Source: Pleomorphomonas carboxyditropha (lineage in GTDB: Bacteria > Pseudomonadota > Alphaproteobacteria > Rhizobiales > Pleomorphomonadaceae). From it: a stretch of DNA of 64,000 bases. The stretch is from contig NZ_NQVN01000020.1 in assembly GCF_002770725.1 (NCBI RefSeq), positions 39,576-103,575 on the forward strand, given 5' to 3'. This document shows, piece after piece, positions 8,693 to 17,832 of the stretch; the stretch's first letter is position 1; each line of letters opens with the position of its first letter. The position numbers were made by a program, and so were the translations under genes. The notes below the pieces were generated by a model. That model had not been told where the DNA came from and did no database searches. It saw nothing but the letters and a program-made list of their open reading frames with translations.

Positions 8693-9481
8693 CTAGACGG
8701 AAGGCGCCGGGTTCCCGGCCGCGGCGTCGAGCCGGTCGATGGTGTCGACAAGCTCGGTCCGGTAGTCGCCGCCCTCCAGGCAGTGCGAGGCTTCCGGCAG
8801 CAGGCGATAGAGCGGTGGCGACGGCAGCCGCTCGACGAATTCCCGGACGTTCTCCGGCGGCGCCACGATGTCCCTGGCGCCGGCGAACACGGCGACCGGC
8901 AGCGCCAGCCGATCGATCACCGTGAAGATGTCGTGGCGGGGCCATTCGTCGAGGGCGCGCGGCACCTCGCGCCGGAGGTTGGCGATGCCGTCCGGATGGT
9001 ATTTTGCGCGCGCCTCGATCTGGCGGGCGCCGGAGGTGAAGGGCGAGACCAGCAGCAGGTGAGCGACCCGCCCGGCATATTCCCCGGCGGCGAGACGGGC
9101 GACGGCATAGGCGCCCATCGAATGGCCGCAGAGGGCGAGGTGGGCGCCGCTCCAGCCCAAAGTGGCGGCATTGGCGAGAGCCCAGTCGATGGTGCGGCGC
9201 ACGTCGCGCACATGGTTTTCCAGGAAGAAATCGGCCTCGCCGCCGGCGCTGCCGTTCCAGGCCGAGGCGCAGCAGTCGGGCGACACGACGATGTAGCCGC
9301 GCGTCCGGTAGGCGTCGATCAGCTTCTGCATGTGCGGCGCCTGCGCCGCGCCGTTGCGGCCGTGGGCGGTGATCGCCAGGCGGGGAGAGGGCGCGTCGGC
9401 GCGCCACAGTTCGAGGCTCATGCGGGCGTCGGCGGCGTCGGGGTCATCCGACGCACCGAGCGGAACGATGTCCGGCGTCAT
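8693..9481 (-). CDS. Alpha/beta hydrolase (dienelactone hydrolase/PHB-depolymerase-like)
   Basis: A 262-residue cytoplasmic hydrolase. The nucleophile elbow GHSMG places the catalytic serine at residue 121; AGARDIVAPPENV carries the likely acid and PEASHC the likely histidine. An early AITAHGRNG segment supplies the oxyanion hole. There is no signal peptide. The start codon overlaps the stop of the upstream GH144-like gene (ATGA), so it belongs to the same operon as the two glycosidases. It may remove an ester substituent from the saccharide they act on, but that is inference from position only. Confidence 0.85.
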   Translation of the reverse strand: MTPDIVPLGASDDPDAADARMSLELWRADAPSPRLAITAHGRNGAAQAPHMQKLIDAYRTRGYIVVSPDCCASAWNGSAGGEADFFLENHVRDVRRTIDWALANAATLGWSGAHLALCGHSMGAYAVARLAAGEYAGRVAHLLLVSPFTSGARQIEARAKYHPDGIANLRREVPRALDEWPRHDIFTVIDRLALPVAVFAGARDIVAPPENVREFVERLPSPPLYRLLPEASHCLEGGDYRTELVDTIDRLDAAAGNPAPSV

Positions 9482-10746
9482 GCGACGGCGGCCTTGTCGA
9501 TGTGCGGGCTCGCGAAGCCGAGCCGCGCCAGGCCGGCCAGCACTTCCGGCGCCGACATGAACAGCGTCCAGATGAGCGCGGACCGGTGGTTCTCGATCAT
9601 CACCACGATCGGTCCCTGGTCGATGGCGAGATGGCTCGCCGCCACCCAGTTCCGGCCGGGCGAGAAGGCGTCGGCAAAGCCGCGCGGCCCGAACAGCCGT
9701 CCGTCCATGGCCGTCAGGAATCCCCGCAGCGCCGCCATCGCCTCCCTGGGCACGTAAGGGACGGAAGCGAGGGCCGCCGTCGGCGTGATCACGCCGGTGT
9801 CGTTGGTCGGCGAATGGGCGTTGTAGCCGTCGAACGTGTCCGACGCCGTCAGCCCCCAGCAGTCCGGGCCATAGCCTTCGAAGCCGCCGGGATTGGTGAT
9901 GCAATGGGCGCGATTGACCAGTGCATGCGCCGTATTCTGGGCGAAATAATCGGCATAGGCGTCGGAAAGGCCGCGCGGATCGAGGCCCAGGAAGGAATAG
10001 TGGGCGAAGAACAGCGGCCCGCCGTAGTCGGGACCAAGTGGTAATGTGACGCCGCCGTAGTTGCGGCCGTTCAGGAAGTCGCGTCCCTTGGCCCAGGACT
10101 GGTGATAGGTGGAGACCGGCACCGGATGCGTCGGCGAGGCGGCGGCCAGCAGATGGGTGATCAGGCACTCGTTCCAGCCGGTGATCGGATGGTTCATGGC
10201 AAAGCCATGGACGGGGCTCCAGTGCCAGAGCAGGGCGCCGTCGGCCCGGAGGTGATGGCTCCATTGCACGCCGCGCCACAGCCGGTCGATGCGGGCGGCC
10301 AGGTCGGGCCGCGTCGGGATCAGCCACTGGCGCGCCGTCAGGAGGCCGGCCATCAGGAAGGACGTTTCGACGAGATCGCCGCCGTCGTCCCTTTCGCCGA
10401 AAGGAATGGCCTTGCCGGTTTCCCCGTTCATGAAATGCGGGAAGACGCCGTGGAACCGGTCCGCCCCGTCGAGGAAATCGACGATCCTGCCAATGCGCCC
10501 GACGACCTCCTCCCGGACGAGAAAGCCGCGCTCGGTGCCGGCGATCAATGCCATGACGCCGAAGCCGGTGCCGCCGGTGGTGACCGTGTTGTCGGGGGAA
10601 TAGCCGAAGGCGTCGTTGTCGCGCTCGCGCGCCATGCCGCTGACGGGATGGCCGTACTCCCAGAAATAGCTCAGCGTTGCCTGCTGCACGAGGTCCATCA
10701 GGGCGTCGTCGCTCATCGCCGCGACGCTAGCGGGCGAGTGGGTCAT
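9478..10746 (-). CDS. GH144-like (glycoamylase-domain) glucanase
   Basis: A 422-residue protein of the PF10091/COG5368 type, the family containing endo-beta-1,2-glucanases (GH144). Typical stretches are LSYFWEYGHPVSGMARER, TTGGTGFGVMALI, HGVFPHFMNG and DDGGDLVETSFLMAGLL, then NYGGVTLPLGPDYGGPLFFAHYSF and NRAHCITNPGGFEGYGPDCWGLTASD, all given in pieces. There is no signal peptide, so it should act in the cytoplasm on imported or recycled glucan oligosaccharides. Its ATG overlaps the GH3 stop (ATGA). With GH3 this suggests breakdown of beta-1,2-glucan; the linkage specificity is inferred from the family. Confidence 0.85.
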   Translation of the reverse strand: MTHSPASVAAMSDDALMDLVQQATLSYFWEYGHPVSGMARERDNDAFGYSPDNTVTTGGTGFGVMALIAGTERGFLVREEVVGRIGRIVDFLDGADRFHGVFPHFMNGETGKAIPFGERDDGGDLVETSFLMAGLLTARQWLIPTRPDLAARIDRLWRGVQWSHHLRADGALLWHWSPVHGFAMNHPITGWNECLITHLLAAASPTHPVPVSTYHQSWAKGRDFLNGRNYGGVTLPLGPDYGGPLFFAHYSFLGLDPRGLSDAYADYFAQNTAHALVNRAHCITNPGGFEGYGPDCWGLTASDTFDGYNAHSPTNDTGVITPTAALASVPYVPREAMAALRGFLTAMDGRLFGPRGFADAFSPGRNWVAASHLAIDQGPIVVMIENHRSALIWTLFMSAPEVLAGLARLGFASPHIDKAAVA

Positions 10747-13028
10747 GACCGTCTTCCCCCGGACTGTGGCCGGTCCCAGGTGACGCGCACCGCCTGGGTC
10801 TCGCGGGAATTGGGGCCGACGTGGATATCGAAGGCGCCGCTCTCCGAGCGCCGGCGCGTATCGGTGACCGTCTCGGCCACCGAGAAATCGAGATCGTCGG
10901 CGGTGACGGTGAAGCCGACCGTCTCGGCGGCGCGGGCGGCGAGCGCTATCTTGCGGAACGCCTTCAGCTCTTTGACCGGCCGGCTGAGGCTTGCCACGGG
11001 ATCGCCGATGTAGAGCTGCACCGTCTCCAGCGTCGGGCGATCGCCGAGGTTGGTGACGGTGAGCGTCACGGCGAGCCGGTCGTCGCCGGTGAGCTGCGTC
11101 CGGTCGGCGCGCGGCGCGCCATAGGCCACCTTGCCGTAGCCGAGGCCGAAGCCGAACGGGTAGAGCCCGTCGTTCTGCGCCACGTCGTCGGGCAGGTCGA
11201 CATAGCCGGAGGTGAACTTCTGGAAGCGGCCGGGCGTCGGCCGGCCGGTCGGCCGGTGGGCGTAGGTGACCGGCACCTGGCCGACGGAGTAGGGAAAGGT
11301 CGCCGGCAGGCGGCCGGACGGTTCGGTCTTGCCGAACAGCACGTCGGCGAGGCCATGGCCGACCTCGGTGCCGCCGAACCAGGCGACGAGCAGCGCATCG
11401 GCGAGCAGCGCCTCCTCGGCGAGCGCCAGCGGCCGGCCGGTCATGACGACGACGATGAGCGGCTTGCCCGTCGCCTTCAGGGCCCGCAGCAGCTTCTTCT
11501 GCGGCTCGGGGATGGAAAGGTCGGTGCGCGAGGAGGATTCGCCGGAATACTCCCGCGCCTCGCCGACCACGGCCACCGTGACGTCGGCCTCCGAAGCGAC
11601 GGCGACCGCCTCGGCGATCATCGCCTCGGGTGACCGAACGTCGACGACGACCGACAGATCCTTCCAGTCGTGGACGTTGAGGCGGCTGGCGAGCCAGGGC
11701 TCGTCGACGATGTTGGCGCCCTTGGCGGTCCTGATGCTGACCGCGTCGCCCGCCGCCTCGCGCAGCCCGTCGGCGATGGGAACGACGGTGTTGGGCGAGC
11801 CGGCGACCGCCCAGGTGCCGTTCATGTTGACGCGGTCGAGGGCGAAGGGGCCGATCAGGGCGATGGCGCCGATCCTGCCGCTCTCTGGCGCCGGCAGCGG
11901 CAGAAGGTCGCCGTCGTTCTTGAGGACGACCGTGGCGGCGGCCACCGCCGCGCGGGCGAGCTGCCGGTTGCCGGCGGTCAGGATGGGTTGCGAGGCGCGG
12001 CCCCAGTCGAGCCGGTGGTAGGGATCGTCGAACAGGCCGAGCTTCAGCTTGGCTTCGAGCACGCGGCGGCAGGCGGCCGTTATCTCGCTCTCCTCGATCA
12101 GCTCGGCCCTGACGCTGTCCTCCAGCGTTTCGAGATAGGTCTCCGACACCATGTCCATGTCGACGCCGGCCGAAAGACCGAGGCGGGCGGCGTCGGCCCG
12201 GTCGGCCGCGACGCCGTGGGCGATCAGCTCGAGGATGCCGGTATAGTCGGCGACGACCAGGCCGCCATAGCCGAGCTGGTGGCGGAACAGCTCGGTGATG
12301 ACGGCGCGGTTGGCGTGCATCGGCATGCCGTTCAGCGTGTTGAAGGAGGCCATGACCGAGCCGGCGCCGGCCCGCATGCCGGCGATGAAGGGCGGCAGCA
12401 CCACGTCGTGCAGCGCGGCGGGGGAGAGGTCGACCGCGTCGTAATCCCGGCCGCCCATGCCGCCGCCATAGCCGCAGAAATGCTTGAGGCAGGCCATCAC
12501 CGCATCGGGGCGCGAAAGATCGTCGCCCTGGTACCCCTCGACCATCGCCTCGGCGAAGCGGCTGGCGAGGAACGGGTCTTCGCCGGGGCTTTCGGCAATC
12601 CGCCCCCAGCGGGGATCGCGGCAGACGTCGACCATCGGCGAATAGACCTGGTCGATGCCGATCGACGCCGCCTCCCGGGCGGCGACGCGGGCGGTGGCGC
12701 GGACGAGATCCATGTCCCAACTGGCGGCGAGCGCCAGCGGCAGCGGGAATATGGTTTTCTGGCCGTGGATCACGTCCTCGGCGAACATCAGCGGGATCTT
12801 CAGGCGCGTTTCCTGCGCGAGATCCTGGAACACGCGCACCGCCTCGGCCGATTTCACGCCGAAGATGCCGCCGATGCGTCCCGTTCTGATCTTCTCGGCG
12901 ACGTCGGTGTTGACGACGGTGCCGGTCAGCGTCTCGCCGCCGGGAGTGACGAGGTTGAGCTGACCGATCTTTTCCGAAAGGGTCATCCGGCCGAGCAGGC
13001 CGTCGATGAAATCCTTGTCCTTTTTCAT
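10743..13028 (-). CDS. GH3 beta-glucosidase, cytoplasmic BglX-like
   Basis: A 761-residue glycoside hydrolase family 3 enzyme. Landmarks are AEDVIHGQKTIFPLPLALAASW (in pieces), DPRWGRIAESPGEDP, KHFCGYG, and the nucleophile Asp262 in GLVVADYTGI. The C-terminal sandwich domain has the GEAREYSGESSSRTDL acid/base loop, and a fibronectin-III-like end is present. Unlike most BglX proteins it starts MKKDKDFIDGLL, without a signal peptide, so it is intracellular. It lies 37 bases downstream of the ABC transporter gene and overlaps the GH144-like gene. The expected reaction is release of glucose from beta-linked gluco-oligosaccharides. Confidence 0.93.
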   Translation of the reverse strand: MKKDKDFIDGLLGRMTLSEKIGQLNLVTPGGETLTGTVVNTDVAEKIRTGRIGGIFGVKSAEAVRVFQDLAQETRLKIPLMFAEDVIHGQKTIFPLPLALAASWDMDLVRATARVAAREAASIGIDQVYSPMVDVCRDPRWGRIAESPGEDPFLASRFAEAMVEGYQGDDLSRPDAVMACLKHFCGYGGGMGGRDYDAVDLSPAALHDVVLPPFIAGMRAGAGSVMASFNTLNGMPMHANRAVITELFRHQLGYGGLVVADYTGILELIAHGVAADRADAARLGLSAGVDMDMVSETYLETLEDSVRAELIEESEITAACRRVLEAKLKLGLFDDPYHRLDWGRASQPILTAGNRQLARAAVAAATVVLKNDGDLLPLPAPESGRIGAIALIGPFALDRVNMNGTWAVAGSPNTVVPIADGLREAAGDAVSIRTAKGANIVDEPWLASRLNVHDWKDLSVVVDVRSPEAMIAEAVAVASEADVTVAVVGEAREYSGESSSRTDLSIPEPQKKLLRALKATGKPLIVVVMTGRPLALAEEALLADALLVAWFGGTEVGHGLADVLFGKTEPSGRLPATFPYSVGQVPVTYAHRPTGRPTPGRFQKFTSGYVDLPDDVAQNDGLYPFGFGLGYGKVAYGAPRADRTQLTGDDRLAVTLTVTNLGDRPTLETVQLYIGDPVASLSRPVKELKAFRKIALAARAAETVGFTVTADDLDFSVAETVTDTRRRSESGAFDIHVGPNSRETQAVRVTWDRPQSGGRRS

Positions 13029-13065
13029 GTCCGGATGTCCGCGTTTGGTCCCCGTCCCTCCGGGG

Positions 13066-14988
13066 TCATGGGCGATGGCGCATCACCGACAGCATGGAAC
13101 GAAGGCCGCCGCGCGTGTCGCGGACCGGCGGTGGCGCTGGCACCACCACCGGCTCGAGGCCGGCGCGTCCGTTCTCGATGTTGAGGATGGCATGGTAGAA
13201 GGGGCGGCCGAGGCTGTCGGTGGGCGGCGTCTGCTCGTGCATCACCGACAGCACCGTCGCCTTCGGGCAATATTGCCGGACGAGGCGGTGGAACTCGGTG
13301 CGCGCCTCGGGGTCGAGGGCGGCGGTCGCCTCGTCGAGGAACAGCACGTCCGGCGTATGCAGCAGGATGCGGGCGAGCACCACCTTCTGCTTCTGGCCGC
13401 CGGACAGCACGTCGTCCCAGCGCCGGCCGCGATAATAGGGGTTGCCCATCGAGGGAATGAAGTCGCCGAGCCCGACCGCGCTCATGATCGCCGCCACCTC
13501 GAGGTCGCGGTGCTCGTGCTCGTCCTCGGGCATGGCGATCAGTTGCTTGAGGCTGGCCTGCGGCAGGCGCGTATCCTGGCAGGCGTAGAGCGCCTTCATG
13601 CCCTCGGGCATGATCACCCGGCCGCGCCCGTAGGGCCACAAGCCGTTGAGCGCCTTGACGAGGCAGGATTTTCCCGAGCCCGAGGGGCCGCGCACGAAGA
13701 TCCACTGGCCCGGCTTGATCGACAGGCGGGCGACGCGCAGGAAGGGTTGCGCCTCCTTGCCGGCGAACATCAGCTCGAGGCCCTGAACGGAGAGGCCGCG
13801 CTCCGGCGCCTGCTGCTCGTAGCGGAACTCCGAGATGCCGGTTTCGCGGTAGAAGGCCTGGGCATCCTGCACGCGCTCGATGGCGTCGGCCAGCTCGACC
13901 ACGCGATTGACGTTGGCGCGGAGGTTGGCGATGTCCGGCATCACCTGGATCACCCACGAGCAATCGCTGATCAGCTCGCTGGCCAGCTCCGAGCCGGTGA
14001 CGTAGGTGCGGAAGGAGATGCCGCCCTGCATATAGGCGGGCATGTTCGGCAGGTAGGCCACCACCTTCTGGGTGATGTAGGTGTAGCTGCCGTTGAAGGC
14101 GAGGAAGATGGCCGAAATCTTGTTCTGAACGCTCCAGGTGCGGTCGATCGCTTGATATTGCCGGCGATGGATCGATGCCTGCACCTGTTCGCCGCGGGCG
14201 GCGGCGATCGGCAGCACGCGGCGCACCAGCATCGACAGCTCGGCGCGATAGCTGCCCTCGTAGCGCAGCATGGCCACGTTGAGCGCCTCGATGGCGCGGC
14301 CGATCCTGAGGGCGATCGCCGTCGACACCGGCACGTAGGTGACGGCGAGGGCGAATACCAGCACCGCGCTGGCATAGGACCCCAGGAAGTCGAGGCCGTG
14401 GATGGCGACCGAGGTCGACAGCAGCATTTCGCCGACGAAATAGACCGACGTCACCACCGAAATGAGGCCCATGGCCATGCCGAGCGCGTTGCCGGTCATC
14501 GCCTTGATCGATTCCTGGATGCGCTGGTCGATGTTGTCGGGGACGTTGGATCCCTCGTCGGAGGAGCCCATCACCAGAAGATGGTAATAGGGCCGGTGGT
14601 CGGACAGCAGCGCCGCGTTGAAGCGGCCGTCGAGCCACTGGCGCCACTTGCGGTGCAGCGTGGTCGAGAAATAGTGGCGGAAGCCGAGGAACACCGCGAA
14701 TTTCAACAAGGCGAGGCCGACCAGAACGCCGGCCGCCGTCAGCACGTCGGCGATGGCCGAGGCGCCCAGGTCGTGAAAGGAGGCGATGGTGGCGATGAAG
14801 GTGCCGGAGGCCTGCGCCAGCCAGACGCCGCTTTTGCTGGCCGCCGCCGACAGCAGCGCCACGGCGATGGTCAGCGCCCAGGCCTCGCGCCATTTCTCCG
14901 AGACCCAATAGGCCCCGAGCAGCCCCCAGAAGCTTCGCATGGAGGAAACAGGGGTAGCCAGCGCTTTCACTCCCGCGTCGGCCGCCAA
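13066..14988 (-). CDS. SbmA/BacA-like ABC transporter with fused ATPase (YddA type)
   Basis: A 640-residue half-transporter with an N-terminal SbmA/BacA-like membrane domain and C-terminal ATPase. The membrane part has six helices and segments such as FRHYFSTTLHRKWRQWLDGRF and NVPDNIDQRIQESI, typical of the ABC_membrane_2 family. In the ATPase, Walker A is GPSGSGKS near residue 436, the signature is LSGGQKQK and Walker B is DVLFLDEA. Relatives move peptides, cobalamin or very-long-chain acyl compounds. Here it heads an operon with GH3, GH144-like and hydrolase genes, suggesting a saccharide or glycoconjugate cargo. The start at 14988 was chosen because the alternative at 14940 has no Shine-Dalgarno. 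Confidence 0.88.
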   Translation of the reverse strand: MAADAGVKALATPVSSMRSFWGLLGAYWVSEKWREAWALTIAVALLSAAASKSGVWLAQASGTFIATIASFHDLGASAIADVLTAAGVLVGLALLKFAVFLGFRHYFSTTLHRKWRQWLDGRFNAALLSDHRPYYHLLVMGSSDEGSNVPDNIDQRIQESIKAMTGNALGMAMGLISVVTSVYFVGEMLLSTSVAIHGLDFLGSYASAVLVFALAVTYVPVSTAIALRIGRAIEALNVAMLRYEGSYRAELSMLVRRVLPIAAARGEQVQASIHRRQYQAIDRTWSVQNKISAIFLAFNGSYTYITQKVVAYLPNMPAYMQGGISFRTYVTGSELASELISDCSWVIQVMPDIANLRANVNRVVELADAIERVQDAQAFYRETGISEFRYEQQAPERGLSVQGLELMFAGKEAQPFLRVARLSIKPGQWIFVRGPSGSGKSCLVKALNGLWPYGRGRVIMPEGMKALYACQDTRLPQASLKQLIAMPEDEHEHRDLEVAAIMSAVGLGDFIPSMGNPYYRGRRWDDVLSGGQKQKVVLARILLHTPDVLFLDEATAALDPEARTEFHRLVRQYCPKATVLSVMHEQTPPTDSLGRPFYHAILNIENGRAGLEPVVVPAPPPVRDTRGGLRSMLSVMRHRP

Positions 14989-15192
14989 GGCGGACCGGAC
15001 CTTCCGATGATCAAAACCTGCCTCTCAAACTTTAACGCTCCTTTAAGCCTGTCGGCCAGCGCAATCACCAAAAGGAATGCCGGAGGGAACGAGGGACAAA
15101 AGCGTACCCGGGCGGCACCGCCTTGCCTTGACAAGCCCGCGGCGGACGGAGCTATTCCGGGCGATCCGCTCGTTCCTCAAGGATGACATCCG

Positions 15193-15399
15193 ATGAAACT
15201 CTATCGTTTCCTGACCGGTCCTGACGACGCGACCTTTTGCCATCGCGTCACCGAGGCGCTCAACAAGGGCTGGCAGCTCGCCGGCTCGCCGGCGCTCACC
15301 TTCGATGCCGTGCAGGGACGCGTCATTTGCGGCCAGCCGGTGGTCAAGGAGGTCGACGGCGTCGACTATACGCCCGACATCAAGCTCGGCGAGTGGTGA
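15193..15399 (+). CDS. DUF1737 family protein (68 aa)
   Basis: A small soluble protein with the DUF1737 pattern: MKLYRFLTGPDDATFCHRV, ALNKGWQLAGSPALTFD, and a C-terminal QPVVKEV near the end. AAGGATGACATCCG upstream gives a good Shine-Dalgarno. The stop is one base before the start of the YbaK-like gene, so the two are co-transcribed. The function of the family is unknown. Confidence 0.85.
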   Translation: MKLYRFLTGPDDATFCHRVTEALNKGWQLAGSPALTFDAVQGRVICGQPVVKEVDGVDYTPDIKLGEW

Positions 15400-15400
15400 G

Positions 15401-15859
15401 ATGAGTCTTGCCAGCGTCAAGGCCTTCTTCGCCGAGAAGGCGCCCGATATCGCGGTGATCGAGACGGACGCGTCGTCGGCCACCGTCGCCGAGGCCGCCG
15501 CCGCCCATGGCGTCGATCCGGCCGAGATCGCCAAGACCATCTGTCTCAGGGTCGGCGACCAGGCCATGCTGCTGGTGGCCGGCGGCACCGCCCGGCTCGA
15601 CAACCGCAAGGCCCGGGAGGCCTTCGGCGGCAAGGCGCGCATGCTCGGCCTCGACGAGGTGGTGGAACTGACCGGCCACCCGATCGGCGGCGTCTGTCCC
15701 TTCGGCCTGAAATCGCCGCTGCCGGTCTACTGCGACCTGTCGCTCCGCCGCTTTGCCGAGGTGCTGCCGGCCGCCGGCGCCACCAACGCGGCGGTGCGCA
15801 TCGGCACCGAGCGCCTGGCCGAACTCATCGGCGCCACCTGGGTCGACGTCTGCCAATAG
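15401..15859 (+). CDS. YbaK/ProX-type aminoacyl-tRNA deacylase
   Basis: A 152-residue single-domain editing protein that hydrolyses mischarged tRNA in trans (Ala-, Cys- or related tRNA-Pro in characterised members). The family core is visible: EIAKTICLRVGDQAMLLVAGG with the conserved lysine of the YbaK pocket, LDNRKAREAFGGKARML, and the GHPIGGVCPFGL loop that closes the site. The length matches stand-alone YbaK proteins. It is translationally linked to the upstream DUF1737 gene. The exact amino acid specificity cannot be read from the sequence. Confidence 0.9.
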   Translation: MSLASVKAFFAEKAPDIAVIETDASSATVAEAAAAHGVDPAEIAKTICLRVGDQAMLLVAGGTARLDNRKAREAFGGKARMLGLDEVVELTGHPIGGVCPFGLKSPLPVYCDLSLRRFAEVLPAAGATNAAVRIGTERLAELIGATWVDVCQ

Positions 15860-15879
15860 AGGCAGACACATTGAAGCCT

Positions 15880-17832
15880 TCATGCGCCGCCGCGCGCGCC
15901 ACGGGCGAAGCGGACGGCCAGATAGCCGCCGCCGATCAGCGCCGCGAACAAACCGAGCGGCAATTGGTAGGGGAAGGCGATCATGCGCGCCAGCCAGTCG
16001 GCGGCGATGGTGAGCGCCGCGCCGGCCAGCATGGCGCCGGCGAGATGGGCGAGCGGCCGCCCGAGGCCGAGCGAGCGGGCAAGATGCGGCGCGATCAGGC
16101 CGATGAACGACATCGGGCCGATGGACAGCGTCGAGGCGGCGGTGGCGGCGCCGGCGATCAGCACCAGGCCGGCGCGCGTCCGGGCGGTGGCGAGGCCGAG
16201 CGAGCGGGCCGCCGTCTCGCCGAGCGGCAGGATGGCGAGCGCCCTGGCATTGAGGATGACGAGCGGCGTCAGGCCGGCCAGGATGGCCGCGGTGCCGGTG
16301 GCCATGCTCCAGGATGGCTCGATCAGCGCGCCGCTGACCCAGCCGAGCAGCAGGAATCCGGCCGGGCTGCCGGTGGCGATCACCGAGGTCAGCACCGACG
16401 ACAGCAGCGCGCCGAGGGCGATGCCGGCGATCAGCAGCCGCTCGGCGCCGAAGCCGTGTCGGCGGACGAAGGCGAGAAGGGCAAACAGCGTCAGAACCGC
16501 GCCGGCCAGCATGCCGGCCGCCTGCATGCCCAGGCCGGCAACGGGAACGGCGACGAGCACGGCCGCCAGACCGGCGCCCGCTCCGACGCCGACGCCCAGC
16601 ACCTCGGGACTGGCCATCGGATTGCCGGTCAGCCGCTGAACCACCGTTCCGGCCATGCCGACCAGGGCGCCGGCGGCGGCGAGCAGGCCGACGCGGGCGA
16701 GCCGCCAGTCGGCGTTGGCGGCATCGACGTGCCAGCCGTCGACGCCTCGGCCCGCCGTCAGCGCCAGAGCGACGGTGGCGACAAGGACGACGGCGAGGGC
16801 GGCGAGCACCGGACCGGCCGGCCGGCGCGACAGGAAGGCGGCGGCCGGCAGCACGTCGGGGCGGGTCAGATTGACGATGCGCGGCACCAGCGCGAGGATC
16901 AGCGGTCCGCCGATCAGTGCCGTCGCGGCGCCGGTCGGGATGCGCAGGCCGGTGAGATGGCCGGTCAGTTGCACCGCGCCGTCGGCGAGCGACAGCAGCA
17001 GCGCGCCGGCCAACGGCGCCGCCACCAGCCGGCCGGTCGATGAGCGGACGCCGATCAGCCGGGCAATCAGCGGCGCCGCAAGGCCGATGAAGCCGACGAT
17101 GCCGATTTCCGCCGTGGTGGCGGCGGCCAGCCAGACCGCCAGCGCGATGACGGCGAGCCGGAGCGTGCCGGTCGCCAGCCCGGCGGCCTTCGCCTCGGCG
17201 TCGCCGAGCGTCAGCAGGGCCAGCGGCCGCAGCGCCAGGAGGGTGCCGCAGCCGGCGGCGACCAAGATGGCGGCGAGCCGCAGCGTCGGCGTCCAGCCGT
17301 CCTGGGTGAGGTCGCCGCCGCCCCAGATGAACAGTCCGGTCATGTAGTCGCCGCTCGCCAGGATGACGGCGGCGGCGCCGGCGGTGGCGGTGAGCGACAC
17401 CATCATGCCCGTCAGGATCACCGACAGCGGCTCGAAGCGGCGCCGGGCGGTGGCCGCCAGCACGAGGACGGCCGCGGCGGCGGCGCCGGCGAAGGCAACG
17501 GCCGTCGGATAGGCCATGGCCGCCGGCAGCACGACGGTGGCGGCGACCATGGCAAGCTGGGCGCCGGCCGAAAGGCCGAGCGTCGCCGGCTCGGCGAGAG
17601 GGTTGCGCAGCACGCGCTGCAACAGGGCGGAGGACAGGCCCAGGGCGGCGCCGGCCACCAGCGCCATGGCGAGGCGGGGCAGCTCGGCGCGGACGACGAA
17701 GACGGCGGCGAACGCCCGATTGCCGGCCTCGGTCGACACGGCGTCGAGCAGCAGGGCGTGGTTGACGACGGCGAGGGCGACGACGACGGCAACGATTGCC
17801 ATAACAAGCCAGAAACGCGGGAATGGCTTCAT
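15880..17832 (-). CDS. fhuB: Iron(III)-hydroxamate ABC permease, two-domain FhuB
   Basis: A 650-residue protein with two tandem FecCD permease domains. Each contains the ARLPR-like entry (AELPRLAMALVAGAALGLSSALLQ in the first half), NPLAEPATLGLSAGA/NPMASPEVLGVGVGAG and GFIGLAAPLIAR/SFIGLIAPHLAR coupling segments. About 18-20 transmembrane helices are expected. The fused double-length form is characteristic of FhuB, which imports ferric hydroxamate siderophores. Its ATG overlaps the stop of the binding-protein gene (ATGA). The extreme GC content makes the opposite strand appear coding; that is an artefact. Confidence 0.95.
   Translation of the reverse strand: MKPFPRFWLVMAIVAVVVALAVVNHALLLDAVSTEAGNRAFAAVFVVRAELPRLAMALVAGAALGLSSALLQRVLRNPLAEPATLGLSAGAQLAMVAATVVLPAAMAYPTAVAFAGAAAAAVLVLAATARRRFEPLSVILTGMMVSLTATAGAAAVILASGDYMTGLFIWGGGDLTQDGWTPTLRLAAILVAAGCGTLLALRPLALLTLGDAEAKAAGLATGTLRLAVIALAVWLAAATTAEIGIVGFIGLAAPLIARLIGVRSSTGRLVAAPLAGALLLSLADGAVQLTGHLTGLRIPTGAATALIGGPLILALVPRIVNLTRPDVLPAAAFLSRRPAGPVLAALAVVLVATVALALTAGRGVDGWHVDAANADWRLARVGLLAAAGALVGMAGTVVQRLTGNPMASPEVLGVGVGAGAGLAAVLVAVPVAGLGMQAAGMLAGAVLTLFALLAFVRRHGFGAERLLIAGIALGALLSSVLTSVIATGSPAGFLLLGWVSGALIEPSWSMATGTAAILAGLTPLVILNARALAILPLGETAARSLGLATARTRAGLVLIAGAATAASTLSIGPMSFIGLIAPHLARSLGLGRPLAHLAGAMLAGAALTIAADWLARMIAFPYQLPLGLFAALIGGGYLAVRFARGARGGA

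Noticed and set aside
9478..12720. Single 1080-codon frame spanning the GH3 and GH144-like genes
   Set aside because: Only its C-terminal 422 codons are the GH144-like protein. The upstream part is a different frame inside the GH3 gene, so it is not a fusion protein.
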